A DNA stretch of 64,000 bases from RGIG7332 sp045580305 (GTDB lineage: Bacteria; Bacillota; Clostridia; Oscillospirales; JAAYXM01). The stretch spans positions 62,001 through 126,000 of the forward strand of contig JAZNNQ010000001.1 of assembly GCA_045580305.1 (NCBI GenBank). Reading direction: 5' to 3'. Shown here in pieces: positions 1 to 7,627 of this stretch. Positions within the stretch are counted from its first letter, which is position 1, and each line of letters opens with the position of its first letter. The notes under the pieces were generated by a model. The model made no database searches. It worked only from the letters and a program-made list of their open reading frames with translations, and was not told the DNA's origin. Position numbers and translations under genes: made by a program.

Positions 1-2
1 TC

Positions 3-563
3 CGTAACTTTAATCCCGATTTAATTATTACTCACAGAACGAATGATTACCATGCTGACCACAGAGCAACAGCGCAACTTGTTCAGGATGCATCTTATCT
101 TTTGGCTGTTCCTAATGAATGTTCGGACACTCCGGCAATGCGTTTTATGCCGATTATCGCATTTAGTGAGGACAACTTTACAAATCCTGTTTTTAGAGCG
201 GATATTGTGGTTGATATTGATAGCGAAATAGATGTTAAACTTAAAATGACAGATATCAATGTATCGCAGGTTTATGAATGGCTTCCTTACACTTACGGTG
301 AGGATGTGCCCGAAACCGATGAGGAACGCTTTGAATGGCTTAAAGGTATGGAAATTACAACTGAAACCACGGACGAGGAAATTATGTCAGCTGGCAGGGG
401 ATATGCGGTTAGTTATGCAAGAACTGCAGCGCGCTTCAGACAAAGACTTATAGAACTCTACGGCAAAGAAAAAGGAAGTAAAGTTCGCTTTGCCGAGGCG
501 TATGAAGTCAGTGAATATGGAAGACCGATGAGCGAAGAAATTAAAAATGAATTACTTAAATAG
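3..563 (+). CDS. PIG-L family (LmbE-like) deacetylase, 3' end only
   Basis: The reading frame is open from base 3, so the start lies outside the window; 186 codons are visible before the TAG. The translated N-terminal part carries the PIG-L signature: a hydrophobic PDLIITH strand followed by YHADHRAT, which matches the H-x-D-H metal-binding segment of the zinc-dependent LmbE/PIG-L de-N-acetylases that act on GlcNAc-type conjugates. The first metal-binding motif, AHPDDE in the family, must lie upstream. The C-terminal part (SEIDVKLKMTDINVSQVYEWLP) fits the usual family tail. The substrate cannot be read from the sequence. It runs in the same direction as the downstream sugar kinase, separated by a palindromic repeat. 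Confidence 0.82.
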   Translation, partial: RNFNPDLIITHRTNDYHADHRATAQLVQDASYLLAVPNECSDTPAMRFMPIIAFSEDNFTNPVFRADIVVDIDSEIDVKLKMTDINVSQVYEWLPYTYGEDVPETDEERFEWLKGMEITTETTDEEIMSAGRGYAVSYARTAARFRQRLIELYGKEKGSKVRFAEAYEVSEYGRPMSEEIKNELLK

Positions 564-590
564 GTATTGATAATTCGTGCTTAAATTGAA

Positions 591-640
591 AGCCTCCCTT
601 GTGTAAAGGGAGGGGGACCACCGTAGGTGGTGGAGGGATT
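591..640 (+). repeat. 50-bp palindromic repeat, copy 1
   Basis: Two nested inverted repeats can be seen: CCTCCCTT / AAGGGAGG, then CCACC / GGTGG, followed by GGAGGGATT. A second copy at 1544-1593 matches at 44 of 50 positions. The element lies between the PIG-L gene and the sugar kinase. It resembles the short REP/MITE-like palindromes scattered through clostridial genomes. Confidence 0.8.
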
Positions 641-659
641 GTTAAGAAAGAGGCTTTAT

Positions 660-1559
660 ATGATTTATACTGTTACATTTAATCCTGCTATTGATTATAT
701 AATGCATACCGATGCTATAAAAACGGGGGAGACTAACCGTTCATCCTATGAGGAAATATATTTTGGCGGAAAAGGCATAAATGTATCTCTTGTTTTAAAG
801 GAATTGGGGATAGAATCAAAAGCCCTCGGCTTTATTGCAGGATTTACAGGTCTTGCGATAGAAAGTTATCTTAAAGAGGTTGGTATTACTACAGATTTCG
901 TACGGTTGGATAGTGGCTTTTCCCGTATCAATGTGAAAATCAAGAGTGGGGAAGAAACCGAGATAAACGGCCTCGGTCCCGACATTCCGAGCGCAAAAGT
1001 AGAAGAGTTTTTAACCAAAATTGATGAAATAAAAAACGGAGATGCTTTAATTTTATCCGGAAGTATACCGGGATCTATGCCCAATGATATTTATGAAAAA
1101 ATACTGGAAAGACTTTCTTGTAAAAATATCAGAATCGTGGTTGATGCAACCGGGGATTTACTTAAAAACACACTTAAATACAATCCGTTTTTGATAAAGC
1201 CTAATAAGGATGAACTGGGTGATTTGTTTGGAAAAACACTCAAAGTCAAAGAGGATATAATTGCTTGCGCCAAGAAACTTCAGGACGAGGGCGCGCAAAA
1301 TGTCCTTGTATCTATGGCGGGAGACGGCGCAATTTTATTGGATGCAGATGGAAATGTTCACAGTACTCCTGCTAAAAAAGGCAAAGTAGTCAATTCGGTA
1401 GGCGCGGGGGATTCAATGGTCGCAGGCTTCTTGGCCGGCGTGGATAAAGGTTATGAGTATGCGCTTAAACTTGGAAGTGCCTCGGGCAGTGCCACTGCCT
1501 TTTCCAAAGGCCTTGCAATAAGAAGCGAAATCGAAAAATTATTAGTCTCCCTTGCCTAA
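660..1559 (+). CDS. fruK: 1-phosphofructokinase-family sugar kinase (PfkB)
   Basis: Ribokinase/PfkB-family kinase of 299 aa that most likely phosphorylates fructose-1-phosphate (or a related tagatose phosphate) with ATP in the cytoplasm. The N-terminus MIYTVTFNPAIDY is typical of 1-phosphofructokinases. GGKGINVS near residue 37 is the first PfkB signature, and GAGDSMVAGF near residue 248 is the second, holding the catalytic aspartate. ATG 660 is preferred, with an AGAAAGAGG site upstream. An in-frame GTG at 627 lies inside the palindromic repeat and would add residues unlike the family. No fructose PTS or DeoR regulator is visible, so the substrate is an inference. The last codons and the TAA stop are supplied by the second repeat copy. 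Confidence 0.88.
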   Translation: MIYTVTFNPAIDYIMHTDAIKTGETNRSSYEEIYFGGKGINVSLVLKELGIESKALGFIAGFTGLAIESYLKEVGITTDFVRLDSGFSRINVKIKSGEETEINGLGPDIPSAKVEEFLTKIDEIKNGDALILSGSIPGSMPNDIYEKILERLSCKNIRIVVDATGDLLKNTLKYNPFLIKPNKDELGDLFGKTLKVKEDIIACAKKLQDEGAQNVLVSMAGDGAILLDADGNVHSTPAKKGKVVNSVGAGDSMVAGFLAGVDKGYEYALKLGSASGSATAFSKGLAIRSEIEKLLVSLA

Positions 1560-1593
1560 AGGGAGGGGAACCGCCGCAGGTGGTGGAGGGATT
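1544..1593 (+). repeat. 50-bp palindromic repeat, copy 2 (holds a stop codon and a ribosome site)
   Basis: Second copy of the element at 591-640, 44 of 50 bases identical. It overlaps the 3' end of the sugar kinase gene, whose TAA (1557-1559) falls in the loop of the first hairpin. Its distal GGAGGG (1585-1590) lies 7 nt before the ATG of the next gene and is the only credible Shine-Dalgarno site there. Confidence 0.82.
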
Positions 1594-1597
1594 TACT

Positions 1598-2242
1598 ATG
1601 CGTCTCGCAAAGTCTGAACATATAAAGAAATTAGATAATTTAGCATCGGAAAAATACGGAATCCCGTTAAGTCAGCTTATGGAAAACGCGGGTAAGAGCG
1701 TTTTTGACGAGGTAATAAAGGTGTTTCCCAATGACAAATTCGTAGTATTTTGCGGAAAAGGGAATAATGGCGGAGATGGATTTGTAGTTGCGCGACTTTT
1801 AAAGGTAAATGGCAATAAAGTTAAGGTGTATCTTACTCACAATGAAGAAGAAATTCGCGGCATAGCCAAAATCGCCCTTGATAAGCTGAAGGAAGAAAAG
1901 GTTGAAATATTAAGCGTTACAGATGAATTAGAAGCGAGCGTGGTTATAATTGACGCGCTTCTTGGGATTTCGGTATCGGGTGCACCGCGAGGTAATATAA
2001 AAATCGCCATCGATAGAATAAACTCCATGGAAAACCCTGTTATATCAATTGATATTCCGAGCGGCTTATCGGCAGACGACGGAAGTGCCGCGGGAAGCGT
2101 TGTAAAGGCAGATTATACCTACACCCTTGCCCTTGATAAAGTGGGACTAAATACAACTAACGGCCGCGCCTTCTGCGGAGTGAAAAAAGTTCTGGATATA
2201 GGTATCCCAATTGAGGCAGTAGCGGAGCTTGATTTTGATTAA
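1598..2242 (+). CDS. nnrE: NAD(P)H-hydrate epimerase (YjeF N-terminal domain)
   Basis: Epimerises R- and S-forms of hydrated NAD(P)H so that the hydrates can be repaired by a dehydratase. The 214-aa product is a single YjeF_N domain. KYGIPLSQLMENAG gives the start of the fold, CGKGNNGGDGFVVARLL is the glycine-rich family motif near residues 51-67, and DALLGISVSG with IDIPSGLSADDG form the substrate-binding loops. The C-terminal kinase-like dehydratase domain (NnrD), often fused in bacteria, is absent and must be encoded elsewhere. ATG 1598 is chosen because GGAGGG ends 7 nt upstream; this site belongs to the palindromic repeat. The gene follows the sugar kinase by 38 nt. Confidence 0.92.
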   Translation: MRLAKSEHIKKLDNLASEKYGIPLSQLMENAGKSVFDEVIKVFPNDKFVVFCGKGNNGGDGFVVARLLKVNGNKVKVYLTHNEEEIRGIAKIALDKLKEEKVEILSVTDELEASVVIIDALLGISVSGAPRGNIKIAIDRINSMENPVISIDIPSGLSADDGSAAGSVVKADYTYTLALDKVGLNTTNGRAFCGVKKVLDIGIPIEAVAELDFD

Positions 2243-2307
2243 AAATTTACTGTTATGTTTTGATATGACGATATGAACTGTCGGAATTTGGCAGGAGGAC
2301 AAATATC

Positions 2308-3192
2308 ATGAGAACCTTTATCTTGGGCACTGATTGGTGGGACGATTGCGACGACGCAGTAGCAATAAGAATTCTTGCCAGGGAACACAAATCAGGGAAT
2401 ATATGTTTGAAAGCAATAGGAATCAATGCTTGTATGGAATATTCTGTAAAGTCTCTTGGTGGCTTTTTGAATTCCGAAGGGGTTAAAGAAGTCCCTATCG
2501 GGATAGACCTTAAAGCTACAGATTTTGGCGGAAACCCAAGTTATCAGAAAAGATTGGCGGATATCCCTTCTGGCTACAACGAAAATTCAGAGGCAGAAGA
2601 TGCTGTTAAACTTTACAGACGAATATTGTCAGAAAGCAAGGAACCGATAGAAATAATTGAAATTGGATTTCTACAGGTTATTTCAAATGTTATTGAGAGT
2701 GAGGCAGATGATATTTCTGACAAGACAGGCTTGGAGTTGATTTCAGAAAAGGTAACAAAAATTTGGGTAATGGCCGGTAAATGGGATGAGGCATTTGGAA
2801 AAGAAAACAATTTTGCTAGAAATGAACGGTCAAGAGTTGCTGGTAGTGTTTTTTGCAAGAAATGTCCTGTTCCGGTTACCTTTTTGGGATGGGAAGTCGG
2901 CGCAGATGTTATCACAGGGGATAATCTGAAAAAAGATGATATTCTTTATGGTGTGCTTTGCGATCATGGTTCTCAAAATGGGAGACTCTCATGGGATCCG
3001 ATGCTTGTGCAACTTGCGCTTATTGGGGATGAAAATAAGGCAGGATATGATACGGTTAAGGGGAGAGCTGTTGTTGATAAAAACAGTGGTAAAAACAATT
3101 TTTATCCTTGTTCTGATGGGAATCATAAGTATGTGATAAAGAGGGAAAACAGCGAATATTACAAAAAACAAATCAATGAAGCAATTTATTGA
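2308..3192 (+). CDS. Inosine/uridine-preferring nucleoside hydrolase-like protein
   Basis: A 294-aa protein related to the calcium-dependent IUNH nucleoside hydrolases, which cleave the N-glycosidic bond of ribonucleosides. The N-terminal GTDWWDDCDDAVAI matches the family's DTDxGxDDAxAL calcium site but has WW in place of the usual small residues. IIEIGFLQVISNVI corresponds to the GPLTNIA helix, and a later LSWDPMLVQLAL block corresponds to the family's histidine-bearing DPLA segment. The divergence suggests an unusual substrate. GGAGGA lies 8 nt before ATG 2308. A terminator follows the stop codon. Confidence 0.75.
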   Translation: MRTFILGTDWWDDCDDAVAIRILAREHKSGNICLKAIGINACMEYSVKSLGGFLNSEGVKEVPIGIDLKATDFGGNPSYQKRLADIPSGYNENSEAEDAVKLYRRILSESKEPIEIIEIGFLQVISNVIESEADDISDKTGLELISEKVTKIWVMAGKWDEAFGKENNFARNERSRVAGSVFCKKCPVPVTFLGWEVGADVITGDNLKKDDILYGVLCDHGSQNGRLSWDPMLVQLALIGDENKAGYDTVKGRAVVDKNSGKNNFYPCSDGNHKYVIKRENSEYYKKQINEAIY

Positions 3193-3217
3193 TAAAATAA
3201 CTATGCTAATAAAATAA

Positions 3218-3244
3218 AAGCGACGAGGATTTTCCTCGTCGCTT
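3218..3244. terminator. Bidirectional rho-independent terminator
   Basis: A perfect 12-bp stem, AAGCGACGAGGA / TCCTCGTCGCTT with a TTT loop, is flanked by an A-run on the left and TTTTTT on the right. It sits between convergent genes, the nucleoside hydrolase (+) and hinT (-), and can serve both. Confidence 0.9.
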
Positions 3245-3250
3245 AATTTT

Positions 3251-3592
3251 TTAGCACATTTTAAGTTCTAATTTTTTACCGCCCAAAATGTGGAAGTGCA
3301 GGTGATGTACGGTCTGACCTGCATGCTCACCGCAGTTTGATACAACGCGGTAACCATCTTCCTCCAACCCTAAATCACGGGCGATCTTTGAAATTGCACA
3401 CATAACCTTTGCCACAATTTCTGCGTTTTCCTCGTTCACAGCGGCCATAGAGGGGATGTGAGTTTTCGGAATAACCAAAACATGGGTAGGTGCCTGGGGT
3501 GCAATATCGTGGAACGCGTAAACGAATTCGTCCTCATAAACCTTGTTAGAGGGGATTTCGCCGGCAATTATTTTACAAAAAAGACAATCCAT
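3251..3592 (-). CDS. hinT: HIT family protein (HinT-like purine nucleoside phosphoramidase)
   Basis: A 113-aa HIT-superfamily protein. It begins MDCLFCKIIAGEIPS, the usual HinT opening with a possible zinc-binding Cys pair, and ends with the histidine triad HHLHFHILGG near residues 97-106. Family members hydrolyse adenosine phosphoramidates and acyl-adenylates. The ATG at 3592 is chosen over the upstream in-frame ATG at 3601 because AGGAG directly abuts the upstream codon but lies 9 nt from the downstream one. It is 12 nt downstream of alaS, so the two form an operon. A link to removing aminoacyl-adenylates is suggestive but not shown. Confidence 0.93.
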   Translation of the reverse strand: MDCLFCKIIAGEIPSNKVYEDEFVYAFHDIAPQAPTHVLVIPKTHIPSMAAVNEENAEIVAKVMCAISKIARDLGLEEDGYRVVSNCGEHAGQTVHHLHFHILGGKKLELKMC

Positions 3593-3604
3593 TTTAAACA
3601 TCTC

Positions 3605-6241
3605 CTATTTGGAATTCTCAGCTACAAAGCCCTGTACGAAAGCAAGTGCCTCATCAAGCTTTGAAACATCACTGCCGCCAGCCATTGCACTGTCGGGCTT
3701 ACCGCCGCCTTTACCGCCGCAGATGGTAGCAACCTCGCGAACGAGATTTCCTGCCTTAATGCCCTTTGCAACCGCGTTCTTACCACAGCTTGCAACAAAT
3801 ACGATCTTGCCGTCGGTAACACCTGCAAGAAGAGCAACGATATCATCGCTCATACCACGGAGTGAATCGCCGATGGTGCGGAGAGTGTCACCGCTCGCGC
3901 CGTCCTTCTTAACCGCAATTACTTTAAGACCGTTAACCTCAACAGCATCGTTTGCCATATCTTGTGCATCAAATGCTGCCATTTTGTCTTTAAGCGCGGC
4001 AAGCTCTGCTTTGAGAGCCTTAACCTCGTTTGCAGTTTGTGTAGCCTTAGAGACAACCTCGTGAGGCGCGGTTTTTAATACCTCGGAAACCTCAAGAAGG
4101 GTAGCGTTGGTAGCGTTAATCTTATCTAAAACCGCAGAGCCGCAAATAGCTTCAACACGGCGAACACCTGCAGCAACAGAGGTCTCAGTTGTGATTTTGA
4201 AAAGACCTGCCTTTGCGGTGTTGTCCATATGAGTACCGCCGCAAAGCTCGATGGAATAATCGCCCATCTTAACAACGCGAACAACATCGCCGTATTTTTC
4301 GCCAAAGAGAGCCATAGCGCCAAGCTTCTTAGCATCCTCAATTGGCATCTCACGGGTATCAATTGTAAGTCCTGCTAAAATCTGCGCGTTAACCTCAGTC
4401 TCAACCGCGGCGATTTCATCGGCTGTAAGCGCGGAAAAATGAGTAAAGTCAAAACGAACGGTATCGGGTGTTACATAGCTGCCTGCCTGCTCGACATGAC
4501 CACCCAGATGATTTCTGAGCGCCTTCTGGAGAAGGTGAGTAGCGGAGTGTGCACGCATAATAGCACAGCGACGCTTTGTATCAATCTTAACATCAACGGT
4601 ATTTCCAACCTCAAAAGAACCACATTCCATAACACCGGTGTGTAAGAACTTACCGTCCTTGGTTTTCTGCACATCATTTACACGGAATTTAGCATCGCCT
4701 GCGGTTAAATAACCGGTATCGGCACACTGACCGCCACTTTCAGCGTAGAAGCTTGTACGATCTAAAACAATGGTAGCCTCGGTATCAGCCGCGAGAATGT
4801 CAGTGGTAGCGCCGTCAACAACAATCGCAAGGATCTTGCCGGTGGTTTCCATATCGGTATAGCCAACGAAATCGGTCTTTGCATCCTTATCAATGCCGAG
4901 GTCTAAACTTTCCCAAGCGAAGTCGCCCATGGCGGCTCTTGCAGCTCTTGCACGCTCACGCTGTTCATTCATAAGAGTGTCAAAACCTGCGCGATCAACG
5001 GTAAATCCTGCCTCTTCGATAATCTCAAGAGTTAAGTCAATGGGGAAGCCGAAGGTATCATATAACTTGAAAGCATCAGCGCCTGCAAGCTCGTTTTTGC
5101 CTTCAGCCTTAAGAGCAGCGATCATATCGTTTAAGATGTTAAGACCACCGTCGATAGTGCGCTCAAAACTGTCTTCCTCCATACGGACGACCTTCTTTAT
5201 GTAGTCCGCCTTTGTACGGAGTTCGGGATAAGCGTCACCGCTCTCTGCAATAACGGTGTCGCAAACATCGCAGAGGAATGCGCCGTTAATGCCGAGTAAT
5301 CTGCCGTGACGAGCAGCACGACGGAGAAGACGGCGTAAAACATAGCCGCGACCTTCGTTGGAAGGCATAACGCCGTCACAAACCATCATTGTGGTAGAAC
5401 GGATGTGGTCGGTAATAATACGAAGTGAAATATCAGTTTTAGCGTCATCGCCATACTTAACATTTGCAATTTTTGAAATGTGTTTTGTGATGTTCATAAC
5501 GGTATCGACATCGAAAAGGGAAGGCACGCCCTGCATAATGCAGGCAAGACGCTCGAGACCCATACCGGTATCGATGTTCTTCTGCTTTAAGGGAGTGTAG
5601 TTGCCTTCTCCATCGTTGTGGAACTGGGTAAATACAAGGTTCCAGAACTCAACATAGCGGTCACAGTCACAACCGGGTGCACAGTTGGGATTATCACAAC
5701 CGTGCTCCTCACCGCGGTCAAAGTAGATTTCACTACAGGGACCGCAGGGGCCTGCGCCAATTTCCCAGAAGTTGTCGGCCTTACCGAGACGAACCATACG
5801 ATCCTCGGGTACACCGATTTCCTTGGTCCAGAGATCCCAGGACTCATCATCCTCAAGATAAACGGAAACATAAAGGCGGTTAACCGGAATTTCAAGTACC
5901 TTTGTAATAAATTCCCAAGCCCAACTCATAGCCTCGCGCTTGAAGTAATCACCGAAGGAGAAGTTCCCGAGCATTTCGAAGAATGTACCGTGACGAGAGG
6001 TCTTACCAACATTTTCAATATCGGGTGTACGGATACACTTCTGACAGGTGGTAACGCGAACACGGGGCGGGGTGATCTCGCCTGCAAAATACGGCTTCAT
6101 AGGAGCCATACCCGAGTTTATAAGTAGAAGGGAGTTGTCACCTTGGGGTAAAAGGGGGAAGCTGGGAAGGCGAAGATGGCCTTTGCTTTCAAAAAATGAT
6201 AAATATTTTTCTCTTAATTCATTTAAACCGGTATACTGCAT
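3605..6241 (-). CDS. alaS: Alanine--tRNA ligase
   Basis: Class II synthetase that charges tRNA-Ala in the cytoplasm. At 878 aa it has the full length of bacterial AlaRS. The aminoacylation domain shows RHGTFFEMLGNFSFGDYFK (motif 2 region) near residue 84. The editing domain has HSATHLLQKAL and the distal CGGTHMDNTAKAG, together forming the zinc-binding HxxxH...CxxxH site that removes mischarged serine and glycine. The C-terminal C-Ala domain ends in GGKGGGKPDSAMAGG. ATG 6241 follows a CGGAGG site. hinT lies immediately downstream. No T-box leader is present; the promoter lies about 55-80 bp upstream. Confidence 0.98.
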   Translation of the reverse strand: MQYTGLNELREKYLSFFESKGHLRLPSFPLLPQGDNSLLLINSGMAPMKPYFAGEITPPRVRVTTCQKCIRTPDIENVGKTSRHGTFFEMLGNFSFGDYFKREAMSWAWEFITKVLEIPVNRLYVSVYLEDDESWDLWTKEIGVPEDRMVRLGKADNFWEIGAGPCGPCSEIYFDRGEEHGCDNPNCAPGCDCDRYVEFWNLVFTQFHNDGEGNYTPLKQKNIDTGMGLERLACIMQGVPSLFDVDTVMNITKHISKIANVKYGDDAKTDISLRIITDHIRSTTMMVCDGVMPSNEGRGYVLRRLLRRAARHGRLLGINGAFLCDVCDTVIAESGDAYPELRTKADYIKKVVRMEEDSFERTIDGGLNILNDMIAALKAEGKNELAGADAFKLYDTFGFPIDLTLEIIEEAGFTVDRAGFDTLMNEQRERARAARAAMGDFAWESLDLGIDKDAKTDFVGYTDMETTGKILAIVVDGATTDILAADTEATIVLDRTSFYAESGGQCADTGYLTAGDAKFRVNDVQKTKDGKFLHTGVMECGSFEVGNTVDVKIDTKRRCAIMRAHSATHLLQKALRNHLGGHVEQAGSYVTPDTVRFDFTHFSALTADEIAAVETEVNAQILAGLTIDTREMPIEDAKKLGAMALFGEKYGDVVRVVKMGDYSIELCGGTHMDNTAKAGLFKITTETSVAAGVRRVEAICGSAVLDKINATNATLLEVSEVLKTAPHEVVSKATQTANEVKALKAELAALKDKMAAFDAQDMANDAVEVNGLKVIAVKKDGASGDTLRTIGDSLRGMSDDIVALLAGVTDGKIVFVASCGKNAVAKGIKAGNLVREVATICGGKGGGKPDSAMAGGSDVSKLDEALAFVQGFVAENSK

Positions 6242-6271
6242 AATTACCTCCGAAAAGTTTATTCTATATAA

Positions 6272-6309
6272 ATAAGTATATCACATCTTTATAAGTATAT
6301 CACATCCAA
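6272..6309 (-). repeat. 19-bp tandem duplication over the alaS promoter
   Basis: The 16-mer ATAAGTATATCACATC occurs at 6272-6287 and again at 6291-6306, a 19-bp period. Read on the minus strand each copy holds TGTGATATACTTAT, so the -10 hexamer TATACT of the alaS promoter is duplicated 19 bp downstream. Confidence 0.85.
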
Positions 6310-6321
6310 AAATGGTGTCAA
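6294..6321 (-). promoter_or_regulatory. Sigma-A promoter for alaS-hinT
   Basis: On the minus strand TTGACA (6321-6316) and TATACT (6299-6294) are separated by 16 bp and point towards alaS. A second TATACT at 6280-6275 lacks a matching -35 element. Confidence 0.75.
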
Positions 6322-6352
6322 TAATCTATTGGTACTTTTTTATCTAAATTAC

Positions 6353-6381
6353 TTGAATATTGGTTTAAAATACTATATAAT
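6353..6381 (+). promoter_or_regulatory. Sigma-A promoter for the lipoprotein gene
   Basis: TTGAAT, 17 bp, then TATAAT, ending 34 bp before the ATG at 6416. Confidence 0.75.
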
Positions 6382-6415
6382 TAATTTAATGTTTTTCGAA
6401 ACGGAGTGTTTTGTA

Positions 6416-7252
6416 ATGAAGAAAGTCAGTCTTGCACTTGTCTTCGGGATTCTTTTATCCTTTCTGCTTTGCGGATGTACGGTAGAAAATCCCAATCAGG
6501 ACTATATCCTGCTTACCGACCTTTCCGGAGCTAAGATCGGTATAGTTGATGGTATTACCGAGGAATCTCAGGTAGAAGACAAGATCCCCAATGCAAAGCT
6601 GAAAAGCTTTGCGACCGTTGAAGAGGGCGCTGATGCGCTTAGAAATAAAAAGATCAAGGCTCTTATCTTAAACCCGTTAAATGCTAAAAGATACCTTAAG
6701 GGTGACGCGGATTTTGTCGTAATGTTGGAAAAGCTTGTTGATAAAGAGTATATGGCGGCAACCTATGTCCAGGATTATCGGGACGGGGACGCGTTCCTTC
6801 TTGAAATCGACTCCACGCTGACCAACCTTCGTTATACCGGGGAATATGACAAACTCTATGCTAAATATTTTGAGCAGTCTCCGCCGGAAGCTGCCGATTT
6901 TACCTATAATGAAGGCATTGTTAAAGACAGAGTTCTAACCGTTGGCGTTGCAGAGGATAACGCGCCTTTTTCCTATAAGGATAAGGACGGTAAGCTTATC
7001 GGTTTTGATGTTGAAATTGCAAATGCTGTTGCTAAAACCTGGGGTGCAAAGCTTGAAATTAAGGAATATCCCCGTGGTGAACTTTTGAATGCAACCAAGT
7101 CAGGTGAGGTTAAGATGGTGCTTGGCCGTCTTACCGCATTTGATGATAAAGAGAAGAAAGACTGGATGCTCTTCTCTCAGAGTTACTATGATGCATCACA
7201 GATAGTAATTTTAAACAGTGATGACGCGGGCGCTACCGCAACCGGATATTAA
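6416..7252 (+). CDS. Substrate-binding lipoprotein, SBP_bac_3-like with lobes in swapped order
   Basis: A 278-aa exported lipoprotein: MKK, a hydrophobic stretch and the lipobox LLCGC with lipid-bearing Cys21. The mature part looks like a family-3 (amino-acid type) ABC solute receptor, but in reversed order. Residues about 33-150 (DLSGAKIGIVDG..., ending in GEYDKLYAKYF) match the usual second lobe and C-terminal helix. Residues about 170-268 (VLTVGVAEDNAPFSYKDKDG..., GFDVEIANAV) match the usual first lobe, stopping at SQSYYDASQIVIL. This is what a circular permutation would give; a fusion of two half-domains is the alternative. No permease or ATPase gene is adjacent. ATG 6416 has GGAG 10 nt upstream; the longer frame upstream lacks a signal-peptide start. 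A promoter precedes it and a terminator follows. Confidence 0.8.
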   Translation: MKKVSLALVFGILLSFLLCGCTVENPNQDYILLTDLSGAKIGIVDGITEESQVEDKIPNAKLKSFATVEEGADALRNKKIKALILNPLNAKRYLKGDADFVVMLEKLVDKEYMAATYVQDYRDGDAFLLEIDSTLTNLRYTGEYDKLYAKYFEQSPPEAADFTYNEGIVKDRVLTVGVAEDNAPFSYKDKDGKLIGFDVEIANAVAKTWGAKLEIKEYPRGELLNATKSGEVKMVLGRLTAFDDKEKKDWMLFSQSYYDASQIVILNSDDAGATATGY

Positions 7253-7260
7253 AGATTAAA

Positions 7261-7292
7261 AAAATGGAGAGAGTTTCGCTCTCTCCATTTTT
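7261..7292 (+). terminator. Rho-independent terminator after the lipoprotein gene
   Basis: A 10-bp stem, ATGGAGAGAG / CTCTCTCCAT with a TTTCG loop, is followed by TTTTTG, 11 nt after the stop codon. Confidence 0.9.
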
Positions 7293-7363
7293 GTGCATAA
7301 AATCGGCTTCTTGTGTTTATAATAGCATTGCAAGTGAAACACAAAGATAGGAGTTGAAAATTT

Positions 7364-7567
7364 ATGTGGGATAAAATAGCATTGATTTTGGTTATCATAG
7401 GAGCTCTTAACTGGGGCAGTATCGGTATTTTCCAGTTTGACCTGGTAGCAAGCCTTTTCGGTGGAATGGGCGCGCTTATGAGCCGTATAATCTACACGCT
7501 TGTAGGTCTTGCGGGTCTTTGGTGCGTAACCCTTCTTTTCCGTGAAAATGCGGTTGCCGAACACTAA
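7364..7567 (+). CDS. DUF378 family small membrane protein
   Basis: A 67-aa protein matching the DUF378 (YuzA-type) family: it has the ALNWG motif near residues 14-18, a central loop (DLVASLFGG) and SRIIYTLVGLAGLW in the second transmembrane helix. Two membrane segments are predicted, residues about 5-25 and 38-60. The function is unknown. GGAG precedes the ATG by about 11 nt. It is monocistronic, flanked by terminators on both sides. Confidence 0.88.
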   Translation: MWDKIALILVIIGALNWGSIGIFQFDLVASLFGGMGALMSRIIYTLVGLAGLWCVTLLFRENAVAEH

Positions 7568-7584
7568 AATCACTTGTGTAACAA

Positions 7585-7619
7585 AAAAACTGCTAAGGCG
7601 CTAAACCTTAGCAGTTTTT
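7585..7619. terminator. Bidirectional terminator between DUF378 and NlpC/P60 genes
   Basis: A 14-bp stem with left arm ending CTGCTAAGG and right arm CCTTAGCAG, loop CGCTAAA, with A-run and T-run flanks. It lies between converging genes. Confidence 0.9.
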
Positions 7620-7627
7620 ATTATTTC

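Noticed and set aside
627..659. Upstream GTG start for the sugar kinase
   Set aside because: The codons lie in the palindromic repeat and add residues that do not fit the kinase family; ATG 660 gives the canonical N-terminus.
3543..4064. Plus-strand open frame of 173 codons opposite alaS, and another at 5618-6127
   Set aside because: Both lie fully antisense to the conserved alaS coding sequence and lack ribosome sites.
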